From Cadophora sp. MPI-SDFR-AT-0126 (lineage: Eukaryota > Ascomycota > Leotiomycetes > Helotiales > Ploettnerulaceae): a stretch of DNA of 64,000 nt. The notes below the pieces were generated by a model, which was not told the DNA's origin, made no database searches, and saw nothing but the letters and a program-made list of their open reading frames with translations. Positions 12,001 to 25,778 of the stretch are shown piece after piece; the first letter of the stretch is position 1; the number at the start of each line of letters is the position of its first letter. Position numbers and translations under genes: made by a program. The stretch is from assembly GCA_020747065.1 (NCBI GenBank), contig JAGMVK010000009.1:1302001-1366000 (forward strand). Direction: 5' to 3'.

Positions 12001-14640
12001 TCTAATTAATAAAGTCTTTATATATCTTAGATAAACTAAAGTCTTTACTAAGATTAATATCTAAAGCGCTTTTCACTATATATAAATAGACTTAGCTTTT
12101 AAAGAGTATACTATATTTCAGACTTAATATAGAAGTTATAAGTATAAGATTATACTCTTTAGACTTACTAATAGCTCTATAATATTCTAATAGTATATAA
12201 ATAATATCCTCTTCGATTATCTTAATATATTTTATATTATATACTTAGATAATATTATTATATACTCTAATAATCTCTTATAATATAAGGAATATATTAA
12301 GAAAGTCTTATACTACTTATAGTAATACTATTTTCTAGTAGATATCTAAAAAAGTAAGTTCTATATTAAGAAGATTAAATTCCTTAGGTTTTTTATTACT
12401 ACTAAAGGAATTAAGATTAACTTAGTAGCTATAAAATATATATAAAATTAAACCTCTCTTATTATAATTTAAAAGATCTAGTCTTTCCTTAGTTTCTATA
12501 ACTTCTATTATAAGTTTATCTTAAATTATAATAAGATAATTAAACTTCTAGTAGAGCTAATAAAGATATTAACTCTTTTTAAGATAACTTTTACTTAACT
12601 TATAGCTTTCTAAGACCTAAAGAAAGTTATATTAGCTTTAGAATATCTAAAATACTATAATATATTATTAGAAACTTAGATTAAGACTAATACCTTAGAT
12701 AAAGTAATTATAGGTATACTCTTATAGAAGTATAAAAATAACTAGTACTTAGTCTTATTTTTATCTAAAATAATAAGCTTTACTAAGTTAAACTATAATA
12801 TTTATAATAAGGAAATACTAGTAATTATATAGTTACTAACTTACTAGTATATAGAACTAGTATCTTAATTTAGTTACTAGCGCTTTTAGGTCTTCTCTAA
12901 TTATAAGGCTTTAGAATACTTTATAACTACTAAGAAGCTTATAAGAAGATAAGTAAAGTAGTTTAAAATTCTAGTAGATTTCTACTTTATAATAATATAC
13001 TACTTAAATAATTAGAATACTACTACTAATATACTATTACACTATAAATGAGATATTAGAGGTTAAATTAAGATAAAAAATAAACTTTATACTTATATAT
13101 TAATTTACTTAGACTAAATTAACTCTTATATTCTCTACGAATTAGATTAATTACTTAATATCTATATCTTAGCTCTTATAGAGTTTAATATAAATAAGAA
13201 GATAAATCTTATTATAAAGCTAATCTATATTAATCGGACCTACGAAGCTCTAATAGTCTAGTATTAAGAATTATAAGAACTCGACTCCTAGTACACGCTC
13301 TAGGATAATAAGCTACTTCTATATAAGAGCTGCTTCTAAGTGCTTAATATTAACTATTTTTATATATAATTAATCTAGTATATATACGAGTAGCTCTCTA
13401 CTACTTACCCTAGGAAATTAAAGACTTTTAAGTTCCTTAGAACTAAGTACTATTAGCTTAAGATACTTAAAAATATTATTAAGTTTATCTTTAATTACTT
13501 AGTTTATAATTATACTAATTATTAATAAGATAAAATGCTTAATTACTTATACTCTTTACTAATCTTAGACTAACTCTAGTAATACTTAATAATAGATTTT
13601 AAGAATATATTAAAAGATAAGTTTAAGTATAACTTAATATTAATTATAATAGATTAATTCTCTAAGAAAGCTATATTAATCTTATACTACTTTATATATA
13701 CTTTCTATAACTTAGCTTAATTATTTATTATAAATTACTAAAGATTTAATAATCTACTTAAGATAGTTATATTAAATAAAGGACTTTAATTTATCTCTTT
13801 TTTTTAGTATAAGTTCTATTAGATCCTTAATATTAAGATTAAACTCTTTATAACTTATTATACTTAGATTAATAGCTAGATTAAAATTATAAATTAGTAC
13901 TTAGATTAAAGACTTTACTCTTTTATAAACTATTACTAGGATAACTAGTTTAAGCTTTTACTAATAATAGATTACGCTTAGTTAATACTATTTTATAAGT
14001 CCTTAGATATATCTTCTTATTAGCTTAAATATAGATATAAGCTATATATAAGCTAGGACTAAGATAAGCTATAACTTAAGCTAAAACTTATAATTATAGA
14101 AAAGCTAAATATTACTAAGACTTAGGCCTTTATAAAGTAATATAATATAATATAAGAGAAGGCTAAGTAATTCTTAAAAGACTAATAGGAAAAGAAATAG
14201 TAAGATATAAATAAGTCTTATTAAGAAATTAATTAGGAAGTAAGAGACTAGATTTAAGTAATTACTAAGAACTAGAAAACCTACTAGCTAAAAAAGAAGC
14301 TAGATAACTAATAAGCTAGCTTATATTAAGTCCTATAAAAAGAAAGTTACTTCTACTAATTAGACTTACTTAAATCTATTAAAGTTTATCTAATATTCTC
14401 TATAGATAAGTTATAATACTATAATAATAACTCTTTACTAAGCTAAATCTAAGTAGACTAAGAAGAGATAATTACTATTAATATAAAATAAGAATAAGAG
14501 GTTTAGGATATCTTAAATATCTACTTTAAGTAAGATAATATATTATACTACTAAGTATATTAGAAAGAACTTAACTTAGACCCTAAGTTCTACTTTATTA
14601 TAAACTTTTATACTCACTTATATAAGCTTAGAGATTTCTA
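9093..14640 (+). pseudogene. Gypsy G1 gag-pol relic
   Basis: A plus-strand polyprotein interrupted by many RIP stops. A decayed zinc knuckle lies near 10,340-10,380 (spacing like C-x2-C-x4-H-x4-C). The protease region is at about 10,640-10,920, its active Asp read as Asn (FNSK). Reverse transcriptase is about 11,840-12,400, including YLDNIIIYS where YLDDILIYS is usual. RNase H is about 12,640-13,010, integrase core about 13,560-14,080, and a C-terminal stretch with LYKLRDFY near 14,600 is typical of fungal gypsy tails. Domain order (integrase after RNase H) makes it Ty3/gypsy. No product is possible. Confidence 0.85.
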
Positions 14641-14848
14641 CTAGAAAAATCTTATACTCTTAAGCTTACTAAAGCTCTTAGAGCACTAGATTATAATATA
14701 AGAATTAAAGGATAATAATACTTATAAGGGATTAGAAGATAATATAATAATATTACTAAAAGCTCAGAAGTAATTCTTTTATAGCTTAAGAATAAGCTTT
14801 CCTTAAGGAGAAAAGTAGTATAATAGATAATCCGCGTAATTATATATA

Positions 14849-15022
14849 TATCGCAGATTATAGGACTTAGGAGTTATAAGAAGTAACTAAATATAATATT
14901 ATAATAAGACTAGTAGCTACGCTTTCTATACTTAAACTCAAAGCTCGTTTTAAAACCCCTTTTCTCCTTATCTTTTCTACTTTATATTATAGCTATTAAT
15001 GAACTTCCGTTAAGTCGTTATA
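14849..15022 (+). repeat. 3' LTR of gypsy element G1
   Basis: 174 bp matching 1099-1272 over the full length with transition differences, lying about 200 bp after the end of the gypsy integrase frame. Confidence 0.8.
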
Positions 15023-15029
15023 ATCTTAA

Positions 15030-18000
15030 AGTAGAAAAGTTAACTTAGTAAAAATCTCTTAACTTATAAAGTAACTTTATTAAGTTAGATATATTATATT
15101 ATATAATATTAGGATTATAACTTACTTAATTAATTTAATACTTTAAGGTATTATAATATAATTATAATATAAGAACTTCTTATACTTCTTATTCTTCTTA
15201 ACTCTTAATTATCTTAAGAGAGTTTTAAAGCTATTTCTAACTAAGTATAAAGTTATTTAAGTCTTAGAATAATAGCTTAAGAGTAAATATATTATAAATA
15301 TTTAATCTTATAAGTAACTAGAGCTAGTAAGAGTTCCTTACTTAATATAAGATTTTAAATAGCCCTTCTTATTAATTACTAAGCTTATAGCTTAGTTAGT
15401 AGCTCTTAAAGTTCTTAATAAATAAGTATACTTTATATTTACTTAGAACTTAATAAGTCTATAATACTAATTTATAGCTCTTATTATATAATCCTATATA
15501 ACTTATATATTCGATTTAGCTAACTCTTATACTTCTTTTATATATTCTATTACTACTTTAATATTATAATAATTAAGCTTTTCTAAAAAAGTAATAGCTT
15601 TAGAAGAGTTCTAATCTGAATTTAAGCTAGTATAAAGCTATACTAATAGAAGTATAAGAAAGAGTTATTTAGACTTAATTTATTAATAGAATTAGCTTAC
15701 TCTGGTTATCTTAGTAGAAGTTAATAAATAAGTATAATCTTTACTTAATATATTTATTTATAATCTTTATCTAACTATTAGTTTTTTTATAATATACTAT
15801 AGAGAGCTTAATTTTAACGCTAATAATTTACTAGAACTCTTTCTAAAATAATAAGATAAACTATAGTTTTCTATTTAATATAATTAACTTTAGAGTATAT
15901 CTAAATTAGTAGATCTATTAGATAAAGAGTTTAGTAGTATTATATATATTAATATCTTAGTAATAGAGAATTATTATAGAATCCTTTCTTAAGTAATTAA
16001 TAAATACTAAGATTCTATTATAATTATACTTATCTTTTAAGAAATCTTTATAATTTATATATAAATACTATATAAGATAACTTAGAATTAATAGTAAGTA
16101 AAGAAGACTTTACTATTTAGAATACTTAAAGTATAAGAATTAATAAGCTTAGTAATTTCTTATATACTAATTATAGTTTAAACTTATTCTAACTTAGTAA
16201 TACTTTAAGGCTAAGAGTTAATATATCTTTAACTTATTAAGATAAGTAATAGATAACTAATTATATACTTCTTTAATTAACTTAGTATAAAGGAGAGTAT
16301 TATATTATATATAGAGTTAATCTTTAAAAAGTAAAAGTTTATCTTTAATTAAATAGTCTTTAAGTAAGGATTTTTATATATTAGTAAAAGCTATATAATT
16401 ATCTTAATAAAGCTTTTTTATAAAATTAAAAGAGTTTAGAGGAATATGTAAAGAAGCTTCTGCTTTAGTAGTAGTTAATAGTAAGAGAGATATTATAATT
16501 ATAAAGGAAATAAAATATTTTATTAGCTTAGAACTAATATAAGAGTTAAGTTTTTCTAGTACTAGTAAAGTTTAGCTTTAATTATTTTTCTAGACTTATT
16601 TTTATATTTCTAAATCTTACTCTTAATAGCTTAAGATATTAGCTTTTTAATTATCTTTACTAAAGATATATATAATTTAAAAGTTAAAGTTAGAGAGAAA
16701 TTCTATTTAATAAGCTTACTTAACTATAAGTACTTTAGTAGTTATAAAGTACTTTAGAGAGTAGTAGTTTAAATATACTTTAATTCTATTCTAAAGAGAT
16801 ATTAACTCTAAGTATTACTTATAAAAGCCTTTTATAATAATATATAATTCTTTATTATAGATTTTCTAGTTTAGTTTATAACTATTAAGTATATATAAAT
16901 AGAAACTAAGTAAGTACTATTATTTATTATTATACTATTATAATTCTACTCTAATAATTACTTTATTATTACTTTATTAGAAGTCTTTATTTCTAGCTTA
17001 ATAAGTAATTCTAGCTAGAAATAATAAATCTATTAAATAAATAGTAACTACTTTTAGAGCTCTTTAAATATAATATAATACTCTTCTATTTAATTCTAAG
17101 CTACTATAAGTTAAGTAAGTATAAATAAAGGTTTAGTAATAAGCTTAAAGTTATATATAAATTATTAGTAAAAACTATAGAAACTTAAGTATAACTTAAT
17201 AATTATTATAATCTTAGAGTACTTCTAGTTATATAATAATTTAACTTTCTTTAGATCTACTTTAATACTCTTAGTAGTTATTATATAACTTAAGTACTTA
17301 GTATAAGCAATATAGAATGTATATTTCTTAATATTAGCTTATAATTCAGCTTTTATTAAACGCTTTAGTATAGATTCTATATAAGTCTAATATTCTCTTA
17401 TAGATTTAGAGTAGATTAAGATATTATCTAAGTAAGTTATATAAAAGGTATCTAAGTAATTAAGAAGTATATTATTTATATAATATTAGTATATATTAAG
17501 TCTATTATAAAAGCTAAATAATAGTACCTTATACTTATATAATCTATATCTAGTCTGAAATATAATATACTTCTTAGAGGCTAGATTTATATAAATATAA
17601 TTAAAGGCAGCTCAAATATCTAATTTTATAAATATCTTTATATTTAATACTCTAGTAAAGAGCTTATTAATTCAGAGAATTAAATAAGTATCTTTCTATA
17701 TAAAGGTATTTAGCTTATAATAATTAATATAGAATTATTATAATGAGGCGTATATTTAGAATCAGGGTGTTACCTTAAGTAACCTTAGTTACGAGCCTTA
17801 GTAAGCTCCCTCCGCTTATAAGAGCTCCCCTTTACTTATAGAATTAGAGAATTAAAGATTTTTTTTACCTTGAATTTTAGCTATAAGTAGTTTCTTATAT
17901 TTTATTCCTAAGTTTAGTAACTTACTTAGTTTTTATATTATCTTAAGTCTTTATATCTAATAACTTATATAAGGAGAAAAATTATTAGGATTTCGTCTTT

Positions 18001-18155
18001 ATATAACTTATATAAAGGTATCTTATCTTATATTTAGAATTATTATAATCTAAAATTAATAATAATATTAATAGCTTTATTTCTGCCCTTAGTAAACTAG
18101 AAACTCTTTACCTTAGTATTAATAGAAAAGAATAGTTAAAAGACTTATAATATAA
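15030..18155 (-). pseudogene. Gypsy relic G2, pol on the minus strand, split by a solo LTR
   Basis: Read on the minus strand, from high to low coordinates: the start of reverse transcriptase at about 18,060-17,990 (IPLYKLYKDEIL), interrupted by solo LTR A copy 2, then the rest of reverse transcriptase at 17,738-17,400 (NYYKLN, later YLDNILIYS), RNase H about 17,100-16,600 and integrase about 15,990-15,500 (FKDFLKDKY-like, then NRKLQFI where DRGPQFI is usual). Its upstream part is cut by copia copy 2 at 18161. Gag and the LTRs were not found. It is heavily RIP-mutated and dead. Confidence 0.8.
17739..17955 (-). repeat. Solo LTR, family A, copy 2 (217 bp)
   Basis: Exactly the same length as copy 1 at 860-1076, in the same orientation, inserted inside the reverse transcriptase of gypsy relic G2. 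The flanks (TTAT and TCTA) do not form a convincing target duplication. Confidence 0.65.
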
Positions 18156-18160
18156 TTAAT

Positions 18161-18375
18161 TATTGGTCTATAGGCTTATATAGGATATGTCTCAGCTAGA
18201 ATAGGAGGTAGGACTACTTACGGAGGCGATTCAGTAGCGTTTTAGAGGTAGTATATAGTCTGGTATCTTCCGCCTTCTCTTAGAAATACACAGATTTTCT
18301 ATACTATTAAGCTTAATATATATATATATGATATTTACGTTTAATTCTTAGCTTATATTTAGTATTGAACTAATA
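18161..18375 (+). repeat. 5' LTR of copia copy 2
   Basis: 215 bp, TATTGGTCTATAGG to GAACTAATA. It aligns with the other copia LTRs with transitions only. Confidence 0.92.
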
Positions 18376-18672
18376 CTAATCAGTAGTTAATATATACTAT
18401 AGAGTAGATAAGTTACAGTAAGAAAAGTAGTGACTTTAATATTAAGTACTTAGCTATACTTAATAAGTAATTCTTTAAAACTGAATTAATAAGTAATAAT
18501 TTAGGAGTAAGGGATAAGTATTATATTTAGATTATAAATCTTATATACTTATATATATAATAATAGTAGTAATTTCTTTTCGATAATTATTAAGTTAATT
18601 ACTTAACTTTAGCTAAAGAGCTTTTAAGTAAATAATACTATATCCGGAAGATTACTAATTTAGATATGAATT

Positions 18673-21600
18673 ATAGTTGAAAAAATACTAGCTATTTCAG
18701 ATTAGGAGAAAAGAGTAAAGGGGGAAGAGGAAGTAGTAAAGGTAGTATAGATAAGGCTAAAGCTAATAGAGGAACTACTAGAGGATCTAATGAAGCTCTT
18801 ATAGGAGTTTCGGAAGCTCTTTTATAATAGTAGTAAGAAAAGTAAGTTCCTTTTCTAAGACTACTAAGAGTACTTTGGAAATTAGTCTTTATTCTATTTT
18901 TCCTAAATAAGGAAATTAGAGTAAATTATATTATAGGATGTATTATAAGCTAATAGTATTTATATATAATAGGATAAAGTACTAGTATTTATTATATTAG
19001 TTTAGATAGTATAAGCTAAAGATAATATTTAGTTAGAGGATTAATTAAGGTTATAGATTTAGAATACTCTTAAGATAGTACTAGATTAGATTTAGAGTAC
19101 TTATTAAGTGATAATCTTAATTACTTAAATACTTTACTAGAGAGTACCTCTATTATATTAATGTAATAAACTAATAGTAGTGATTAATTTTATTAAGTTA
19201 ATTATTCTAGAGAAGAAAGAGGGGATATATTAATATATTTAGTTAAGAAGTAATTTCCTAAGGGCTAAGATATCTTAGGGCTTAGATAATTTTATTACCT
19301 TTACTTATATAAAACTTACTATTTTAGATAATAATTTATATAGTATAACACTACTAGTTTATATAAAGAGGGAGTTCTTATTTACTCTTAGGAGAGGACT
19401 TCTAAATATAGTATTAATATAGAGATTAAATAAGAATCTATTACTAAATCTAATATTAGTTTTAAATATATACTCATAAGATAGGTCTTTACTTTTATTT
19501 ACGGGATTTAGATTTAATAGATTATATATGGAGCAGATATAATTATCTTAGTATATCTAGAATATATTAATATAGGAATAATTGAAGTTCTTAGTAAGCT
19601 TTAGTAAGATATATATAAAAGAGCTTTAGTATAATAAGTTTAAAGACTACTTAGATAAGAAACTATATATCTTTACTAACTTTTACTAGAAAGCTAGCGT
19701 TAACTATAATATTTAGTACTAAGTATTTCCAATAATACTCTAGAATAGAGTAAGTTTATATTATTATTAGTACTTATAGAATAAGAGGTATAAATTTAAT
19801 AATCTTATTAAAGTAATATATACTAATTTTAAGATAAAGGAAAGAGCTAACTAATTCCTTAGCTACTAGTTTAGCTTAACTTTCTTATTATTTTAAGCTA
19901 AGCTTTACTAGAAAGGTAAGCTAATTTTAGTTTAGTTAAAGAGCTTTACTAGAGAATTATAAAGTATCTAATTTAGCCTTAAAGATAATAATATATAAAA
20001 CAATAAGATATTATATAATAAGCTTATATAGAGAGTATCTGGAAACCTATTCTTTAAGATAATATTATTTTAAGTATTACTTATATTCCTTATATTAATA
20101 GATAGCCTTTATATAGCTTTAAGCATGGAAATAACTTATAAGTTAAGATTATAAGTAGGAAAATACACCGAGTTAGAGCTAAATTACTATTATTCTTATA
20201 TAGCAGATAAAAGAGCTTTCTATTTAGATTAAAGGATAAAATTTTTAGTAAGTAATAAACGTGGAACTAAATTCTAGCTTAAACTAAGTTACATAAGGTA
20301 TATTATCTATAAGAAGATAGATTACTATAATAGCTATTATTTTAATAAGGAGTAAAGAGTATTAAAAGTAAAGTACTTTATTAAGTATAAAGTAGAAAGT
20401 ATAAAGATAACTAATAATTCTTTTAAGGCCTACTTAGTATATACTAAGGGAACTAGATTAAATTTAGATTAGAACTAAGGAGGTCCTGAAATTCAGAAAA
20501 ATAATCTAGATTTTTAGAATTCTAATACTTTATTATATTCTAATGATTTATTAACTAGTTCTAATAGCGGGAATAAAGATAGAAAGGCTTTTTTCATAAT
20601 TATATTTATAGTAAGTAAGGTAGAGTATAATATATAAGATATAATGAAAAGGCTTAACGAATAGAAGGCGTTATATATACTAGAGAGTAGAATTTAGAAA
20701 CTACCCTAGGAAGAGAGGTATATAATGTAATAGATAGATTAATTCTTTTAAGGTCTTCTTATTAATATAGGAGCGTCTAGTAAAAATATAGGAGGTATTA
20801 ATTAATTACGTATATTATAGCGAGTTCGGAATATTAAGTATAATATTAGTTAATTAAGTAGGAGTTAGATTTAATTTAGAGCTAGTTCTTATACCTTCTT
20901 AGGAATTACTATAATAGATACCCTAGTTAGGGTTTTAGACTTCTATATTATAGATATAGATATGCTATTCTTAGTGTGTTTATAATAGCTAGATAAGATA
21001 AGTACGTATTATAATAATCTATAGAATATATTAGATTAGGAAGATAAGAGGTACTTAATTATATAAAAGAAGGAGTACCTATAATTTCTTTTAGACTAGT
21101 ATTATTAATTAATTAAACTTTTAGTTAATATAATTAGCTAGTGCTATTTAATAGAAGCAGAGATTTATTAGCTTTATAGACGATTCAGTTACTTATTAGT
21201 ATAACGCTTATAGTATTTACTAGACTAAGCTAGCTATAAGTCTAATTCTAATATTATATTATAAGTTAAAGAGATATATAAGTACTACTAGAAATATATA
21301 GATACTTTATATAGATTTAGATTTAAATTATAAGATGATATAGACTTTAATTATATAGTTTACGTTAATATTATATAGTTTAGAGAATAATATACGCTTT
21401 ATATAGTAGATAAGGCTATAGGATTCGAAGCTATAAAGCTACTTTAAAAGCGCCCTAGTTTAGCTATAGCTTAAGCTACTTTCAATGTATTTAAGTTAGT
21501 ATAGATAGATATATATATTAGATCCCTTAACTTTATTATCTACGACTATAGAACTAACTTTAACTCTACGGAGTTTCGGAGTATACTTAGGGCTATAGGG

Positions 21601-24016
21601 AGTATACTTAAACTTATCCTGGTAAAGGTATATTACTTAATTAATAAAGTAGAATAATATTATTATTTACTCTAATATACCTACGAAATTATTATGGAAG
21701 AGTACCTTAATATAAGTAATAAGGATTACTTATAGATAGCTATTAAAGTTATTAATAATATAGCTAGACTAAATAGCTTAATTCCTATACTTCTTATTTT
21801 TAGTACCTATTTAAAAATAATAGAAATAGATCCTCTAAACTTATCTATTTATAATGTGCGAAGACTATTAAGAGGGCTATAATAAAGGTACGCTAAATAC
21901 ATGTAAAATAGTAAGTTAATAATACGCTAGTAATTTATAATAGCCTTAGTATAATGTATATTTATGATCTTAAGCTTTAAGATTAAGTATTAGTTTAGTG
22001 TGAAAAGAAGAGATGAAAGAGACTATATACTTTCTTAGGAATAGAGGGTGAAGTATATAAAATAGATATAGATAATAGTAGAATATATATATTTTATTTA
22101 ATATTAGTATATTTATTTAAGATAGATATATCTAATATTAAATAAAAGAAAGAAAAATTACTAAATATAACTTATAAGCCTAGCTTACTAGTCCGAAAAG
22201 CCCCTGAAATTACACTGAAAGCTCCCTAAATCGCTATTAAAGTCTTATTTAAAAGCTAATCCCAGGACTATTAATAATTAATAATAATTATAATACTGAA
22301 GTGTTTTTAATTAAGAAGGAGATAAGAGATTAAGAGCTATTAATTAAGTTATATATAAAGGGTAAGATTACTATACTTAGCTTACTATTTCAGTAATTCT
22401 GATGAACTAAGTATAAAGCTCTTATTAAGAGAGGTGTTTTTATACTGATTTCTAAAGGCGATCCTAGAGTAAAAAGCTATTGTATCTTTAAATTAAGGAT
22501 AGTAAATAAAGTAAAGAGTAAGGAGTTTATAATACTATATAAGAAATTAAGGCTTATTATTTAATACTTTAATAATAAAGGTAAGAAGGAGATATTAATT
22601 TAGTCTTTTATTATTTAATAGGTAAGTTAGAGATTACTTATTTTCTTAGCTATAATTATAAGGTACCTGAACTAGGTTTAAAAGGAGTTTAATATATATC
22701 TAGTAATCTAAGATATTACCTAAGCTTATATTTAGTTAATAATAAAACTCCTTTAGAATATCTTTATATAGTTACTAAAAGAGATTATAGATAAATTCTT
22801 CCTTAGTATAATATTTATAGTAATACTCTCTCTCTATAGTATACTAGAATTTGGAAATTACTAGTTTAATACCTATTATAAGTACTATATAGAAAGGCTC
22901 TAAATAGAAATATTAATATATAACCTTTACTTACTAATTAGTACTAAAGAAAGCTATAAGTTTAGAGTTATTAAAATATAAATAGACGATACTCTTATTC
23001 TTAGGGATAATAACTTTTTAGTAAAAGAGTAGAATAGGATTATAGAAGCTAATTTCCTAATAAAGCTAATTTAGGTCCTACTCTTTTTTAAATCTATTAT
23101 ATTTAATAAATATACTATTACTTTAGATAAAGATAATATTTATATACTATAGAAAGGGTAAGAAGTAAGACTAGAGTTAATTAATATAAAAGCACTAGAT
23201 TATAAAAAGGCTTATATAAAGTAACGCGCTTATAAAGCTTATATTATAATAATTTACTAACTAGAAGCCAACTTTGATTTATTAGTAATAGTGTAATATT
23301 AGGATCTAACAATTAATAATACTAAAGCTTTAAACTAATACCTTTAATAGTAGATAGATAATATAAAGAGAGGTTTATAGTATATACTAATTAATCTATA
23401 CTATACTAAACTTTATATCTTTATTAATAAATTATTTACTAATAATAAGGATCTAAGTTTATAGATTAGGTTTTTAGTAGTAATTAGAATAGAAATAGAG
23501 GGGAATACAGAATTTATTCTCTCTAGTAATATTATTTATATAAGCTTTATAAAGTATAAGAGAGTAACGCGTGCTATACTTACTTTGAAGTTATATACTA
23601 TAGTAGTAAGAATTAATATATTAATTGCCTTAGGAACTACTATTAATATAGTAATAGATAAGCTTAGATTACTATAAATTTCTACTATAGTATATATAGA
23701 TTCCCTATCTCTCTATAAGTATATTATTAAGCTTAGCACTATAAAAGAAAAACATTTAATAATTAATATAATAGTAATTCGTTAATTATATAAGCGTAAG
23801 GAATTAATAGAGATTCAATAGATTAATAGCACTTATAATCCTGCTAATACTATAATAAAAATAACACTAAATAGAGCTCTTTAAGAGCTAATTAATACTA
23901 ATATCTTAACTATAAAGATAGAGGGTTAAGTTCAGAGGCTACTTAATATTAATTTAGAAGCTAGTTTAACTCATGATTTAAGCTTATGAATCGATAGTGC
24001 TAATTTAGTAGAGTAA
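18673..24016 (+). pseudogene. Copia copy 2 gag-pol relic
   Basis: Aligned to copy 1, the start codon is ATA at about 18673 and the frame ends with TAA at 24014-24016. Gag, integrase, reverse transcriptase and RNase H follow in that order. The reverse transcriptase pair still reads IDD near 22,993, unlike copy 1, but stops at Gln and Trp positions are far more numerous. The length is not a multiple of three from these ends, so at least one indel is present. Confidence 0.8.
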
Positions 24017-24307
24017 TAGAGAGGTTTTAGATAAGGGGTGATTTTTCCTTTATTATAATTTTCTTATAACTCTTATTAATCACTTATAATTATTTTCAGT
24101 TATATTTAAGATATAGAGGGAAGAACAAGTTTAATTTATAAGTAATTACTCTCTAATTTAAAGCACTAACAGGTAGCCTTGCGATAATACTCTAATAGGG
24201 ACTAAGTACCGGTTTTACTATAAGGGGTTACTCTTATATACTAGTATAAAAAAAGTACTACTATAAAGAACTAACTATAAAGTCTTTTCGAAATAAGGCC
24301 TATTCCC

Positions 24308-25091
24308 TTACTTATAAGTAGTACTTAGATTAACTAGTGTATTACTAGATTCTTCCTCCCCTATATTACTTAAGTGACTTCTACTTTGATTTTTTTTTAC
24401 TTAAGGGCTTGAACCTTCTTTATCTCTATCTTTATTATCCCTTATAAGAGTCTTATACTTAATACTACTATAATAAGATATAATAGAAGCTATAGCTTCT
24501 TTAACCCGCTTTTCTATATAAGAGAGGATCTACTTATAGTCTTATAGAAGTTTTAGTTAGATGGGAATTAAAGTATATTTAGTAAAGATTTAGAGTAAAA
24601 GAAAAGGGGATTACTTATAAATTAACTTTAGGTAAGATTTACTATCTTAGTATAGAAAGTATAAGTCTTCTTTAATAACGCTAAACTTATCTTATCCTAA
24701 GTTTTTAGTAGTTTAATAGTTATAACCCGGAGTTTTATATTAATAGCTATAGTAGTAGTAGAAATAGTAGTAGTATTTTCACTAATAAGAGTATAAGTAA
24801 GTTCTTAGTACTTAGTATCTAAGAACTAAGGGATCTATAAATAGGTTAGTTACGAATTATATTTAGGGTAATTCAGAATTTAGGATTAGAAAAGAAAGGG
24901 AGGTACTTATAAGATTATATAGGGATTTCTTTTTAATATAATATAAGTATTTCTTACTCTCTTACTTATTAAAGAAGTAGATATAGTTCAATTTCTTTAC
25001 TAGGAGTTAGATATAATAGATATAGTAGTTTTAGTAGGTAGTAGTAAGAGCTTTAAATAGTATTAGTATAGGTACTATTTATATTAGTATT
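24308..25091 (-). pseudogene. Relic of the antisense accessory gene in copia copy 2
   Basis: This aligns with the spliced antisense gene of copy 1. The start codon position is ATA (TAT on the plus strand at about 25089) and the exon and intron segments are in the same order. Most Cys codons are lost through C-to-T and G-to-A changes, including the zinc-cluster-like block. It shows the gene was already part of the family when this older copy inserted. Confidence 0.6.
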
Positions 25092-25554
25092 TGTTTTACT
25101 ACTAAACTACCTACGATTCTTTTGAATTTTTATACTTACTTTTACTTATTTAATTTAGTATAGATTATAGTAAAATATTAGCGAATATCTCTTAAGATTA
25201 AAGATTTATATACTTATAAGTAGTTCTTTAATATTTACTTAAGAAGAGAGAGCTTTAGAATAGAGAGAGATCTTAGTTTTATATAGCTAGCGATAGCCTT
25301 ACTTAGTATTTATTTACTTACTATTGTCTTCTAATAGGCCATATTAATTACTTCCAACGTATAGCTTTTAGGCTATAACCGGAGGTTTTTCGGACTATAG
25401 TACTTTTATAGCTCTATACTTAGTATACTTATTCTACCTCCTTTACTTATATAATTACTCTTTATAACTATTTTTCTTTTATAATTAGAATAGAAATTCG
25501 CTTCTATAATAGAGATTCGCTTAGAAACTATCTTTCTAAAAGAAGATTTACTAG

Positions 25555-25769
25555 TGTTAGTCTATAAGCTTATATAGGATATGTCTTAGCTAGAATAAGA
25601 GGTAGGACTACTTGCGAAGGCGATTTGGTAGCGTTTCGGAAGTAGTATATAGTCTGATATCTCTTATCCCCTCTTAGAAATATATAGATTTTCCATACTA
25701 TTAAGCTTAATATATATATACATGATATTTATGTTTAATTCTTGGCTTATATTTGGTATTGAATCGATA
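25555..25769 (+). repeat. 3' LTR of copia copy 2
   Basis: 215 bp, TGTTAGTCTATAAG to GAATCGATA, then TTAAT. It retains a few ancestral C/G positions that its 5' partner lost. Confidence 0.92.
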
Positions 25770-25778
25770 TTAATATAA

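Larger units (their letters stand above)
1099..15022 (+). mobile_element. Ty3/gypsy LTR retrotransposon G1, split by a nested copia element
   Basis: The two ends share a 174-bp LTR (1099-1272 and 14849-15022), starting TRTCGCAG and ending GTTATA (originally TG...CA). The gag-pol part lies at about 9.1-14.64 kb. The 5' leader (1273-1450) is separated from it by the copia element at 1456-9087. Without the insertion the element is about 6.3 kb, a normal gypsy length. No clear target duplication survives at its outer ends (GTAAG against ATCTT). The two LTRs differ by many transitions, as expected after RIP. Confidence 0.85.
18161..25769 (+). mobile_element. Ty1/copia LTR retrotransposon, copy 2 (full length, strongly mutated)
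   Basis: A 7609-bp element of the same family as 1456-9087, with 215-bp LTRs (18161-18375 and 25555-25769) and a 5-bp target duplication TTAAT at 18156-18160 and 25770-25774. It aligns with copy 1 throughout, including the non-pol segment with the antisense gene. Its first base pair reads TA where copy 1 has TG. RIP density is higher than in copy 1 along nearly the whole length. Confidence 0.93.
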
